Shown here one piece after another: positions 23,469 to 33,900 of a stretch of 64,000 bases of DNA (position 1 is the first letter of the stretch; each line of letters starts with the position of its first letter). The stretch is taken from positions 481,053,281 through 481,117,280 of the forward strand of contig NC_056738.1 of NCBI RefSeq assembly GCF_019279795.1, written 5' to 3'. Position numbers and translations under genes: made by a program. The notes beneath the pieces are model-generated. The model saw nothing but the letters and a program-made list of their open reading frames with translations. It was not told where the DNA came from and did no database searches. This DNA comes from Protopterus annectens. Its lineage: Eukaryota > Chordata > Ceratodontiformes > Protopteridae.

Positions 23469-24206
23469 TGGGTTCATATTAAAACACCGAACACTGAAAA
23501 CAGCGAATGGTGTTTCATCGACACATATTCAGCGAACGCTGAAAATGTCGAAACCACAGAACAGTGATTTCTTTCCTAGGGACAGAAATCACTCTTCCAA
23601 ACCCCCCCCCCCAAAAAAAAGAAAACATTAAACACTTCCAAACACATACACACATACCCTAACCCTAATTCTACCCCCAAAAAAACAGTAAACAACTAAA
23701 TAGACATATGCATGTAACCCAACCATACATCTAATGAAAAAAACAGTAAACATTTTAAAACATATGCACTTACCTTAACCCACACCCCAACCCTAAGGTC
23801 AGTAACTCTTGCACATTTACATAAACAGCTCCAAACACACTTACCTTAACCCTAATCCTACCCCCCCAAAACAAAAGTAAACAGCTGAAAACACATACAC
23901 ACGTAACTCAACCATACATCTAATGCAAAATAAAAAACAGTAAACACTTTCATACATGTGCACTTACCTTAACCCGCACCCTAATCCTAAGGTCAGTAAC
24001 TTTTGCACAATCACGCTCGGGAGCTATACCGGACAAGGGACCATACTACACTCCAGAACAGGCAAAGCAATGAAGCAGTCAAGCGACTTCTTTCCCAGGG
24101 AAAGAATTTGCTGAACAGCCTCTTCGCTGTTTTGCCTGTTCGCCCTACATGTGTTGACGAAAACGGATTAGACAAAACGCATTTTCGTCATTCTAATAGG
24201 AACCCG
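23469..24206 (+). mobile_element. TIR element with 6-bp target duplication, copy 1
   Basis: The ends TGGGTTCATATTA and (reverse complement of the right end) CGGGTTCCTATTA form short inverted repeats. AATATT is repeated at 23463-23468 and 24207-24212. Subterminal palindromes are TTCTTTCCC-A-GGGAAAGAA (about 24090-24108) and a related GATTTCTTTCC... stretch (about 23566-23592). The interior is a two-unit tandem repeat (23640-24015). No transposase frame. A second copy at 29426-29758 has its own 6-bp duplication. The superfamily is unresolved. Confidence 0.7.
23640..24015 (+). repeat. Two ~188-bp tandem units with CCCTAA-like motifs
   Basis: 'ACCATACATCTAATG' occurs at about 23722 and 23910 and 'CCCTAAT.CTACCCCC' at about 23662 and 23850, giving a period of about 188 bp. 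Each unit has 'ACCTTAACC' or 'ACCCTAACCCTAA', resembling but not forming a telomere array. Closing phrase: 'CTAAGGTCAGTAACT'. No coding content. Confidence 0.75.
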
Positions 24207-24723
24207 AATATTTTACCTGCCCATTTAAGGGGATGAATACCTGTTGTGTGAAGCAACCCTCAGGTTCAGATCTCAGGATGTTCGAATAGGTGGCTACTAA
24301 GCCCAAAATCAGAAAGTCAAAGATGAAAGAAAAAGGTTCAAGATGAGTTTGTATGATTTCATGAAGAGTCACAGAGTTACTGCAGAGGATTAAGGCTATG
24401 AGCTGATAAGCTATTTTCTATTCCCTCAGCCTTCATTTGCCTACTGTGTGACACTGAGCAATTCACTTAACCAGGCAATGCTTTGGACAATGGGGAATCT
24501 GGGCTCAGTTTTTCAATAGTCTCCTGAACCACATGCCTAGTAACTACCTACGAGTAGAATGGAGTGCAGAGCATTGTTCTGGAAGGAATCCAGTCAGAGA
24601 GATAAGTTAACCAGAGAAGAGTCCTGATGATCTTCATATCTGACCATAGGAACAGACCAGCAAAACACCAAAAAATGTGTATAATCCAAGGCAGTAAAGG
24701 TCCCCGAATGTAAAACACACACT

Positions 24724-25037
24724 GGAACTAGCAAAAAGTACTCCAGGACCACCAGGACTTCGGGCAGAAACAAACCTTTTATTAAAATGTAAGCACTTTC
24801 ATGCCTACAACACGGCACTTCATCAGACATAAAACAAACGAATCACAAGTTTATTATATACTATAATCAATTAAAATCAATTGATATAAAACAAATAATT
24901 AATTAATGAATCAATTTATGTTCCTTTAACAAAGGTTTTAGAGGTACAAATGCATTTAAACCAGGATTTCTATGTGCTTGTAACTTCATTATCCACCTAT
25001 TCTCAGATTTCTCTATGATATTGTTAAAATCTCCACA
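24724..25037 (-). mobile_element. Inverted 3' fragment of the Penelope-like element
   Basis: Reverse complement of about 27476-27790. It encodes on the minus strand the C-terminus 'NNIIEKSENRWIMKLQAHRN' and the downstream 'CTGATGA' hairpin region, matching the main copy at 27480-27790. It joins abruptly at about 25037 to plus-strand RT sequence (25038-25088 repeats 25610-25660). Inverted partial copies at the 5' side are a known structural habit of Penelope-like elements. Confidence 0.8.
24797..24826 (-). ncRNA. Hammerhead-like core, inverted copy
   Basis: On the minus strand CTGATGA (24826-24820) is followed by the same stem GTGCC/GGCAT and GAAA (24800-24797) as in the main element. It belongs to the inverted Penelope-like fragment. 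Stem III and the cleavage site are not convincing, so activity is doubtful. Confidence 0.4.
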
Positions 25038-25257
25038 TCTGAATAGGTTACCTGCGGGTAATAAGAAAAGGAATTTAACAAATTTAACTTCAGCTGAATA
25101 GAGAGGCAGGTGATGCGACTTCTGTTTTAGAGCTTGCAACTACTTCTGCAACAGAAGAACGTGAGCGTGCAGGAGCTGTGCCAAAATCGACATCGCTTTT
25201 GTGCTCTGTTGATTCTTCTTTTCCTCTACTACCAGTGCCTATCAAAGACGGTCCTGT

Positions 25258-27607
25258 GTGGAGCGACAAAAGGAAGAGAAAATTATCCCTCGAGAAGGAA
25301 CTGGACAAGAGGTACACACCGAAGCAGCCAAGGAAACGCTAGTGTTTAACTTGTCCTCTGTTGAACTTACTAAAGAACAGGTTTGTGTACTCAATCAAGG
25401 ACTTTCTTTTATACCTGCTACTCGAACTGACTTCATAGACACTATGTTTGAACTTAGATTATTTGCTCGTAATTTGATGTTGAAAGTTATTTTTCCTAGT
25501 AATGGTACCAGCTCATGTGTTTATAAAAAAACCTAGCACTTTTTGTCCTACACTTTTACCTTCAGTTGAGCTGTTCTTAAATAAGTGTGAACATGATTTG
25601 TTTACTCTGAATAGGTTACCTGCGGGTAATAAGAAAAGGAATTTTACAAATTTAACATCAGCTGAATATAGAGCTCTGAAAGCTTTAAAAGAAGATGTTA
25701 CTTTACAGATTAGACCTGCTGATAAAGGAGGAGGGGTTGTGGTCTTTGATAAAAGTGTATATGATGATAAAATGTCCATGATGTTATCAGATGAACTTGT
25801 GTATGCTAAATTACAGCCTGCTTCGTTAGATAGACTTATCCAGTATGTTCGTGATGAGCTATATGATTTTCTAATGAATAGGTTAATAGATCTAAACATG
25901 TACAATTATTTCAACGTTGAGCACCCTCTCCTTCCTTTGATATATGGCTTACCGAAAATTCATAAAGATAGTTTAGATCTTCCATTATGACCTATTGTTG
26001 CAGGTAATGGATGGCTTACTGAACCTCTTTCGATCTATGTAGAGTATAAGCTTAGAAGCTCAGTTGATAGAGTGGGTACTATTTTATGTGATACTTCACA
26101 TTTTTTATTTGATTTATATGATTTTTGTTCTTCACATGATGTTTCCAGTTTTTTACTGGTTACGTTGGATGTTAATACACTCTTTACAGTTATCCCTAAT
26201 ATGGAAGGTGTTGAAGCAGTTAAATTAATCCTCCATAAGCATAGTGATTTTACACATGATATGATATTTCTCTGCTGTACACTGTTGGACCTTATCCTTG
26301 AAAATAATGTGTTTTTGTTTGACAATTGCATTTACTTGCAGAAGATTGGCGTGGCTATGAGCACTTCCTGTGCCAATAGCTATGCCAATCTACTAATGGC
26401 TAACTGGGAAGATGGATTTGTTTTTGTTGAACATGAATTTCATCTATATCTCAAATTTTATAGGAGGTTTGTGAATGATATTTTTCTTTTGTGGGATGAG
26501 ACTAATGTGGAATTAGGGAATTTTATTTCCTATTTAGAGTCTACTACAGAGTTTTTAAGATTTAGTCTTAATGTTTATGAAACTGAGATAAAGTTTTTAG
26601 ATGTCCATCTATTTAAAAATGGTGCAAATTTACAGACTTCTATGTATAGGAAGCCTTGAAGGAGAAATACACTGCTTCACCGTAGTAGTATGCATCCTTC
26701 TCATGTTTTTAAGAACATTACTAAAAATCAAGCTTGTCGAGCATCTAGACTGAACACTGATAATGATAGATTTAGGCATACTCTAAGTACTATGAAGACT
26801 GAGTTTTTAGCCTGTGGATATTCAGACAATGAAGTGGGCCCTATATTAAGAGAGACTTCTGTAGATAGGACCGGGTCAGCCAGACCCTATTTTTCTGGTA
26901 GACATGCTTTAGTTACATCCTCTAGTAAATATAAAAATTATTTTTTAAGACCTGTTATCACTTTTTCAAGTGATGTAGGAATTGTATGTGATGTTATAAG
27001 CAAGAATTGGCCTATTTTGACATCTGATAATACTATTTTTGATGCTGTAGGAGATGAACCTCATTTTTGTTTCAAGAATGGGGTTTCTCTTAAAAGACAG
27101 CTTTGCTATGGTAAAAGAACTAATACTGCTCCCATTTCTGATAGAAAGGGGACATTTAAATGTAGGAATTGTTCAGCGTGTCAGTATATATCAGATGTTA
27201 AGACATTTACGCACCCATATAATGGGTTTACTTTTATCCCTAGATTTTATGCTGATTGTACCACTAAATGTTTGGTGTATCTTGCTTCCTGCACAAAGTG
27301 TGAATGTTTTTATATTGGTAAAACGACAAGGATGTTAAAAGAAAGAATTTTAGAGCATGTTGGATATATTAGAAACCATGACATGAATAGTGCTTTATTT
27401 AAACATATTTATAGTTTTACTGATCATTCTTTTGAGTTCTTAGTATTGCAGTGTTTTAATTCTAGTAAAATACATGGAGATTTTAACAATATCATTGAGG
27501 AATCTGAGAGTAGGTGGATAATGAAGTTACAAGCACATAGAAATCATGGTTTAAATGCATTTGTATCTCTAAAACCTTTGTTAAAGGAATGTAAATTGAT
27601 TAATTAA
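25258..27607 (+). pseudogene. Penelope-like RT/GIY-YIG polyprotein, broken
   Basis: In order: the N-terminal conserved block 'LNQGLSFIPATRTDF' (25400-25440); a frameshift between 25502 and 25536; RT start 'IRPADKGGGVVVFD' (about 25710-25752); 'YGLPKIHK' (25942-25965); 'VTLDVNTLFT' (26160-26189); and the catalytic box FVND at 26468-26479, where the first Asp of the usual (Y/F)xDD is Asn. Then a Cys-rich motif CRNCSAC (about 27165-27185) and a GIY-YIG nuclease with LVY and FYIGKT (27270-27325). In-frame TGA stops lie at 25988-25990 (an Arg codon CGA is the likely ancestor) and 26657-26659. The protein would copy and nick DNA for target-primed insertion. It cannot do so here. Confidence 0.9.
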
Positions 27608-27687
27608 TTAATTATTTAATTGTCTTATATCAATTGATTTTAATTGATTATAGTATATAATAAACTTGTGATTCATTTGTTTTATGT

Positions 27688-27722
27688 CTGATGAAGTGCC
27701 GTGTTGTAGGCATGAAAGCACT
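27688..27722 (+). ncRNA. Hammerhead-ribozyme-like core in Penelope 3' region
   Basis: CTGATGA (27688-27694), then A, stem GTGCC (27696-27700) with GGCAT (27709-27713) around an 8-nt loop, then GAAA (27714-27717). This is the order of a hammerhead catalytic core, and hammerheads are documented in the terminal repeats of Penelope-like elements. Stem II is only reached with one unpaired A. Stems I and III are not clearly formed, so I call it a degenerate or minimal motif. The core also survives in the inverted copy. Confidence 0.5.
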
Positions 27723-27790
27723 TACATTTTAATAAAAGGTCTGTTTCTGCCTGAAGTCCTTGTGGTCCTGGAGTACTTTTTGCTAGTTCC

Positions 27791-27984
27791 ATGGGAACAA
27801 TCCCACAGGTACAGTAAGGGTCCTGATGGAGAGATGAAAAGTCAGCAAGCAAAGGAGAGTAGTAGTGCTGAAATTTAATTCATCCTCAAGTCTTAGTGAG
27901 TACCTTCGCGAGGTAGACCTTGTTTTTTACAAAATCTCATCAAGGCGACACTGATATATAGACTGTATTTATATAGCATATATC
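27791..27984. other. No feature recognised
   Basis: Short spacer between the Penelope-like element and the next LINE. Confidence 0.4.
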
Positions 27985-28499
27985 ATGGACAGAAGTCAAT
28001 CAAAAATAAAAAAAAGATGGCTGGGTGCACAAGACCCAGGATAAAAAAGTGCCCAATCCTGGTAGGTGCACTGATGCCAGGACTGGAAAAATGGGACCAG
28101 GCCAGGCTCAGGGGGAGGATAGCCCTCCTCTTGTAGAAGGAAGTAGCAGTCCACAAAAATGACAAAAATTGATTTGCCAAAGAAGAGCCATAAAGACGAT
28201 AGAGTGGACTATTGAGGATAAGAAAGAAATTATGTATTGTTACTATTATGTAAAAAGCCCAGAATTTCCAGACACAAGATATACAAAACGATTAAGAGAG
28301 AAATTAGAGGAAAGAAAAATACTTCTGCAGAAAAAACTATCAGAAGTTTCAAATAAAATTTGCATTCATTAATACAACAGATTTTTGAAAAACAGTATAT
28401 AGATCAAGCAATTTTGATCTGTTTGGAAAAAGAAGCATCTGAGGAAGTGAGAAAATATAAACTACAAAACCTAGAGATATTTGAAAAATATAAAAAACA

Positions 28500-29095
28500 A
28501 ATATGGACATGGGAAAGAAAGAGAGATTTGATATGGTGCAATATATATGCAAAGGAGATAGCCAAGTTAACTAATATAGAGAAGGCAGCCTCAAAGATAC
28601 TTGAAGAAAAATACAGGCATAGGCATCCAGATATGGAAAATTTCACAATAAAAATATTAACAGCACAAAGATGTACTGTAGAAAAGATGGCTAGTAAAGC
28701 AGAAGTTAAAGAAATAGAAGTTGAAGTTATGGAGTGCCTGTGAAGTGAAGGATTTTATATAGAAGGTCTAGAACAGATTACATGAAAGCATGATGGAGTG
28801 AGTCCCCAGAATAAGGAAAAGCAAGAAGATCAGAAGACATGTGAAGAAGAAATCTGAACAGGGGAAAGGAAAAGAGATTTAATATGGTGTAATATTTATG
28901 CAAAGGAGAAAGCAAAACTAACCAATACAAAAAGAGCAGCACCAAAGATATCTGAAGAAAAATATAGAGAAAGGAATCCGGATATGGAAAACTTCACAAT
29001 ACAAAACAATAAGAAGACTAAAAGGAAAAGTAGAAAAAGAGATTAGTAATGGAAAAGTCAAAGAAATAGAAATTGAGGTTATGGAACAGCTGCAA
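28500..29095 (+). repeat. Internal duplication in the LINE N-terminus
   Basis: 28510-28735 is repeated at about 28868-29095 ('GAGATTTGATATGGTGCAATAT' against 'GAGATTTAATATGGTGTAATAT', and 'ATATGGAAAA.TTCACAATA'). A related 'WT.EDKKEIMYCYYYVK' block occurs earlier at about 28205-28260, so the N-terminus seems built of three related modules. Confidence 0.7.
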
Positions 29096-29425
29096 AGAGA
29101 AGGAGTCAGTGTAGTAAATCGAATACAGAAAGCACCACAACAGGCTAGAACAATGGATATCCAAATTAAGGAGAAACCAGTGGAACAGGAAGCAATTGGT
29201 CAGGTGCCATATCAAGATATTTTGGAGCCTTCCACAGGAAACCAGTATAAACATTCATTTGAAGCTAGACAGCAAGGGAAGAAACAGGAAACTGTGGAAA
29301 CTCTGATGCAGTCAATGCTGAGGTGTGATAGGCCAGTGAGTTCCCATATGACAGAACAACAGATGACACGGGATGAAATTGAAGAGAATGTGCCACAGGA
29401 AGGCTCCCTATTACACTGTCACAGG

Positions 29426-29758
29426 CGCAGGTTGTGGAATGCGGCTTTGTCGAACTGAAAAGCGTGAAAAGGCAAAATAGCGAAGCAGCTTTTCAGCAAA
29501 TTCTTTCCCTGGGAAAGAAGTCACTTGGCCGCTTTCGTTACTTTGCTGTTTTCAGCACTATAGTGCAATCTCGGAGTTGGTATATTTAAGTAGGGAGGTG
29601 TAATGTTTTACAGTTTTTTTTTTTGTTTCGGAACAGCTATTTTTTCCCTTGGAAAAAAATCACTGTTCTATGGTTTCGACATTGTAAGCTTTCACTTACA
29701 TGGGGTCAATTATGTGTCGTTCACTCTTCTGAGCATGTGATATCATAATATAGACCCC
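29426..29758 (-). mobile_element. TIR element with 6-bp target duplication, copy 2
   Basis: Opposite orientation to copy 1 at 23469-24206. It shares the TTCTTTCCC-GGGAAAGAA palindrome (about 29501-29520), the TATTTTGCC/'TTCGC' end text and the 'GATTTTTTTCC...' subterminal region. The ends are GGGGTCTATATTA (reverse complement of the right end) and CGCAGGTTGTGGAAT. CACAGG flanks it at 29420-29425 and 29759-29764. It is 333 bp and lacks the long tandem-repeat interior of copy 1. It interrupts the LINE coding region. Confidence 0.7.
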
Positions 29759-32700
29759 CACAGGAAGATACTATAGAACTTTCTATAGAATGCCCGCAGG
29801 AAACGGAAAACAAGGGATGTGCCCTCAGTATGGAAGAAAATGAGTTAAGAGAAGAGTTGCTTGATTTAATAGATAAAGATAGATATATTAAGATCAATGA
29901 GAGAAATAGACTGCAGAAGGATAATAAAACACCAACAGTCAGAAGCTTGATAAACCAAATGAACACAGTAATTAGAACTGTCCATAGAGATCCATGCGAT
30001 ATAACAGAAGTAAACAGAATATATTACTGTGCTGCTAAATTAATAACTGATAAAGTTCTACCACAGGAATACAGGGTAGGGAGGGAAAAGAGGGGGCGAG
30101 AGTGAATTCCATCATGGAAATATCGAATAGAGAAAACTATAAAGCAGCTAAGACAAGAAGTGTCATTGTTAGAAGACTATGGAAGAGGGACTAGATCAAC
30201 AAAAATATTAAGAAAGACAGATGTGATAAAATCAATGTGCAGTATTAGAACAGATCAGGATCTACTATGCATTATTGGAGATAACAAATTAAAAATTTCA
30301 AAACAGGTGGAAAGACTTAGAAGATACAAAGATAAATATAAGGGAAAAGCACAAATTTATTGATGATCCAAAAAAGTTTTATACAGAATTGGGAAATAAG
30401 ATAAAAGGAATTAAAAGATCGCCAAAAAAAGAGGAACTAGATACATTTTTGAGAAGTATCTATGAAGACTCTGTGGAACATAACAAAGATGCTAAATGGA
30501 TAGAAGAAGTAAAAGAAGGAATAAGAAGTTTAAAGGTACAGGATATGAAATGGGATGAAATAACAGCCAGAGAGATTGAAACAAAGTTGAGAAAAGCCTC
30601 TAACTGGAAAACCCCAGGCCCAGATGCAGTACCTAACTTTTAGCTTAAAGTATTAACTTCCTTACACAAGGATTTAGCCATGAGTAAGAACTATTTATAT
30701 GCGCACCCCGAACACACACCGCACTGGTTAACAACAGGAAAAACAATGCTCTTATTTAAGAGTGAACCTGCAAGCTACCCTAAAAATTATAGACCAATAA
30801 CTTGTCTTTCAACAACATATAAACTATACACGGGAATTGACGCCAATGGAGTTTATAGTCATTTAGAAGAAAACTCAATTATGGCAGTAGAACAAAAGGG
30901 CAATAAAAGAAAGTCATATGGAACAAAGGATCATTTGTTATTAAGCAAAGTTATAGTGGAGAACTGTAAGAAGGGGAAGAATCTAAATATGGAATGGATT
31001 TACTACAAAAAAGCATTTGATAGTATCCCACATTCATGGATAAAAGAGTGCTTAAAAATGTATAAGATACACCTTACACTGATTGACTACATTACAGTAA
31101 CCATGAAACAGTGGCAGACCTCTTAGCAATTAAGCCATGATAAAGGACAGATTATTATCCCAGGGATAAAAATTCAAAGGGGGATATTCCAGGGTGACTA
31201 TGTCACCATTGTTATTCTGCCTTACCATTAATCCATTAAGCTGTTTACTTAACAGCTTAGGCCATGGCTACTAGAAAACAACAAAGTCTAATGACTTCTC
31301 ATCTTCTCTTTGTCGATGATTTAAAACTGTATAGCTCATCAGATGAGGAACTGAAAGCACAGCTGCAGGTTGTCAAAACTTTTTCAGATGATATTGGAAT
31401 GTCATTTGGTCTTGATAAATGTGCAAATGCAACCTTTAAAAAAGGAAAATTGCACCACCAGGAAAACATCAGTTTGTGACAAGAATGTGATATAAAAGAA
31501 CTTGAGCAAGAGGGAGTGTATAAATACTTGGGAGTTGATGAAGGATCAACAATAAAACATGAACAAATGTGAATAAAGCTCAGTAAGGAGTACTTTAGAA
31601 GACTTAAATTAATCCTGAAAACAGCATTGACATCTAGGAACAAGATCCAAGCCATAAATCAATTTGCTCTTCCTGTCCTAACTTATAGTTTTGGAGTGAT
31701 TGACTGGCCCCAAAAAGTGTTGGATAGACTGGATATTAAAACAAGAAGGATGTTGCATGCTCACCAAATGATTTATAAAAATCACTGTACACCAAGATTA
31801 TATATTCCCCATTCTGATGGAGGGATGAGCCTCCTTGAAATTGATTACATGTATAGATCTGCAATTGTGGGACTCCACACATATCTACTGACCTCACAAC
31901 ATCTAAATTTAGTGAAAGTTTTGAAACATGAGGAGAATAAATCTACATTGACGTCTCTGCTTAATTTAGCAGAAGCATATCTACGTCAAGCAGGAATGGA
32001 AATCAAACCAAAAGTAAATAAAAACCAAGCAGCACCTGAATGTGCTAAAAACAAAAGAAAGAATATAAAGTGAAGGACCAAATGAGAAGGCAAGAAATGT
32101 GGAAAAAACGTAAATATAGTTGCAAGTATAGAAAACGTCTGGAAGAGCAGAGCCTCATGTTGATCAAGAACAAATGCAGGAATGGTTAAGGAGAGGTGAA
32201 TTCACATCAAGAAATGAAAGGTTAATATTGGCAGCCCAAGACAGTGGGCTACGTACACACTGGTTTACAAAGTCCATTGAACATGTGGGAGAAACAGACA
32301 TATGTAGGTTTTGTAAAACCGAATTGGAAACAGTCACACACCTTGTAGCTTGTTGCGATGCACTAATGGCAGAGGGACTGTATACTGAAAGCCATAATAA
32401 TGTGGCGAGACTGTTACACTGGAGATTGTGCAAAGATTATGGTATCAAAGTGGCTGAAAAACACTGGAAACGTGATCCACAAAGAATCATAGAAAATGAT
32501 GAAGTTTATATCACATGGGATCACCTAAGACCAACAGTTCAAAAGATAGATGCTAGAAAACCAGATATAGTGGTCCAAGAAAAGAAGACAAAAGTAGCAT
32601 TAATCATTGAAATCGCCACACCTAGTGACGACAGTGTCTTGCATACAGAGAGACACAAAGTCATAAAATTCCTTGATTTGCAGGCAGAAATGAGAGCCAT

Positions 32701-32870
32701 GTAGAAGAAAGATACCCAGACAGTTCCAATAGTAGTAGGAGCAACTAGTCTTATAAAAAATAATTTATAATCGTACTTAGATATGTTACCAATTCATGTA
32801 ACAGTACAAATTGTAGAAGGAGTCATTATTGGGCATATTGCGGGTGCTGCGAAGAGCACTTTTGGCTGAC

Positions 32871-33900
32871 ATCAAAGAGTGAAACAATACTAATTTCATG
32901 AACTTTAATAGTACTTTGACTTAGGAATGGGGTCCATTTCCGTCATGGTATTAGAAACCCAAAAGACTTGGAGAAATTAAAAAAGTACAGTAATGTAATG
33001 TTTTGATAAGAGATCGCAAAAGATTGTTTTCCATTACAGAGACCCCAGCAGAGAGGGGCATAACAACATAGACTTTAAATTAATTTGCAAGATTTAAAGA
33101 TTGTCACTCTCATTTGATGATAGGTGAAGTTAGCCCACAAATTGTTTTTCTGTTAAGAAAGGTATTTTTGGAAACTACAGTTGTGTAAGTAAACTTATCA
33201 CAACAGTAGATGCTCGAGTGATCACTGCTGCAGTAGGCTGAGCTATATAGGTTATATCCTGCGAATGATGTAACAGCTGACCAGCCTCCAAAGCTTTAAG
33301 GAGCCTTCCATGTGTCCAATCCATTAGTCAGCAAGAGCTGAGCTAACTAAAAGACAGTTTTGTACACAAAACCCTTCAGAGCTTTCATGCCAACAGAGAA
33401 AGGGAGGCTAATTCCCTGAGGACAATGTTAGGAAAATAATAATAAAAGATATCCACATCCTGGCAAAAAGAACGTACAAAAATAAAGGAGAGGGAGAGGG
33501 GCAGCAGTTACTGCAGCAGTGATTATTTGAAAATCTACTGTTATAGTAAGTTTACCAGCACAACGGTACTATGTTCTTCATATGGAACACTTCTGCAGTA
33601 GCCTAAGCTACATGAGAAGATTATTGTAGCTTAACATGACTGGGAAGAGAGAAGATGAGGGTCCAGGAGTCCCTGGAGAATGGTCTTAGCAAAGCCTGTC
33701 CCAAACCTAGAGAAGGAATCTAGTTTATAATGCTTTGTAAAGGTGTGCACAGAGGACCAAATGCTGCTTCTAGACTATTTATAGACAGACTACTATGCTT
33801 TGCCAGAGATGGCCTGGCCTGCACCTGTCACCCCTGCGATTCCGGATACTGGCTAAGGCTCTGGCCACCCCTATAGTGCCTTTTTTAGGCAAGGTTCAAA
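32871..33900. other. No feature firmly recognised
   Basis: Two related segments (about 33185-33250 and 33545-33615: 'AGTAAACTTATCACAACAGTA...GCAGTAGGCTGAGCTATA' against 'AGTAAGTTTACCAGCACAACGGTA...GCAGTAGCCTAAGCTACA') hint at a decayed repeat, possibly of LTR type. The 5' limit of the following LINE may lie in 33740-33920. Confidence 0.4.

Larger units (their letters stand above)
23414..24656 (+). mobile_element. Solo LTR of the Gmr1-type element, split by a TIR element
   Basis: The flanks 23414-23468 and 24207-24656 align with the 3' LTR at 40339-40669. Matches are 'ATTGGAGCTATT' at the left, 'TTTAAGGGGATGAATACCTG'-like against 'TTTAAAAGGGGAATGCTTACAG' after the insertion, 'CCTCAGGTT', and 'AGTTAACCAGAG...TCCTG.TGATCTT.ATATCTGACC' at the right. 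No internal coding region adjoins it, so it is read as a solo LTR. A target duplication was not identified. Confidence 0.65.
25038..27790 (+). mobile_element. Penelope-like retroelement with GIY-YIG endonuclease
   Basis: Holds a single broken gene for RT plus GIY-YIG nuclease and a 3' region with a hammerhead-like core. That region is repeated inverted at the left (24724-25037), so the element carries related ends in the manner of Penelope pseudo-LTRs. The cysteine-rich block before the nuclease favours the Neptune-like branch. 25089-25257 is 5' sequence encoding a Lys-rich stretch. No target duplication was found. Non-functional. Confidence 0.85.
28169..32704 (+). pseudogene. Restriction-like-endonuclease LINE polyprotein, broken
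   Basis: The N-terminal part (28169-29440) is Lys/Glu-rich with repeated 'DLIWCNIYAKE' blocks. The RT region begins near 30560 with 'NWKTPGPDAVPNF' and a TAG in place of the expected Trp (about 30641). 'NYRPITCLSTTYKLYT' (about 30785-30830) and 'EWIYYKKAFDSIPHSWI' (about 30990-31045) follow. A one-base frameshift falls near 31200 before 'SPLLFCLTINPLS', and the catalytic FVDD is at 31309-31320. 'LDIKTRRMLHAHQMIYK' and 'DGGMSLLEIDY' (31730-31850) mark the thumb. The C-terminus has zinc motif CRFC...HLVAC (about 32310-32353) and the nuclease 'KPDIVV...ALIIEIATP' (about 32560-32625). It would nick DNA and prime reverse transcription. Multiple stops inactivate it. Confidence 0.85.
27985..32870 (+). 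mobile_element. LINE with restriction-like endonuclease (R2/R4/HERO-type)
   Basis: A site-directed-type non-LTR element with one long ORF, RT in the middle and a CCHC plus PD-(D/E)xK nuclease at the C-terminus. The apurinic endonuclease of CR1/L2 LINEs is absent. The coding region spans about 28169-32850 with several frame breaks. A TIR element is nested at 29426-29758. The 5' boundary is approximate and the sequence 27985-28168 is taken as the leader. I cannot place it firmly among the R2, R4/Dong, NeSL and HERO clades. Confidence 0.8.

Noticed and set aside
23640-24015. Interstitial telomere array
   Set aside because: CCCTAA-like motifs are few, degenerate and embedded in a 188-bp unit rather than tandem hexamers.
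33185-33620. Possible LTR pair
   Set aside because: Two segments are loosely similar, but there are no TG...CA ends, target duplication or primer sites.
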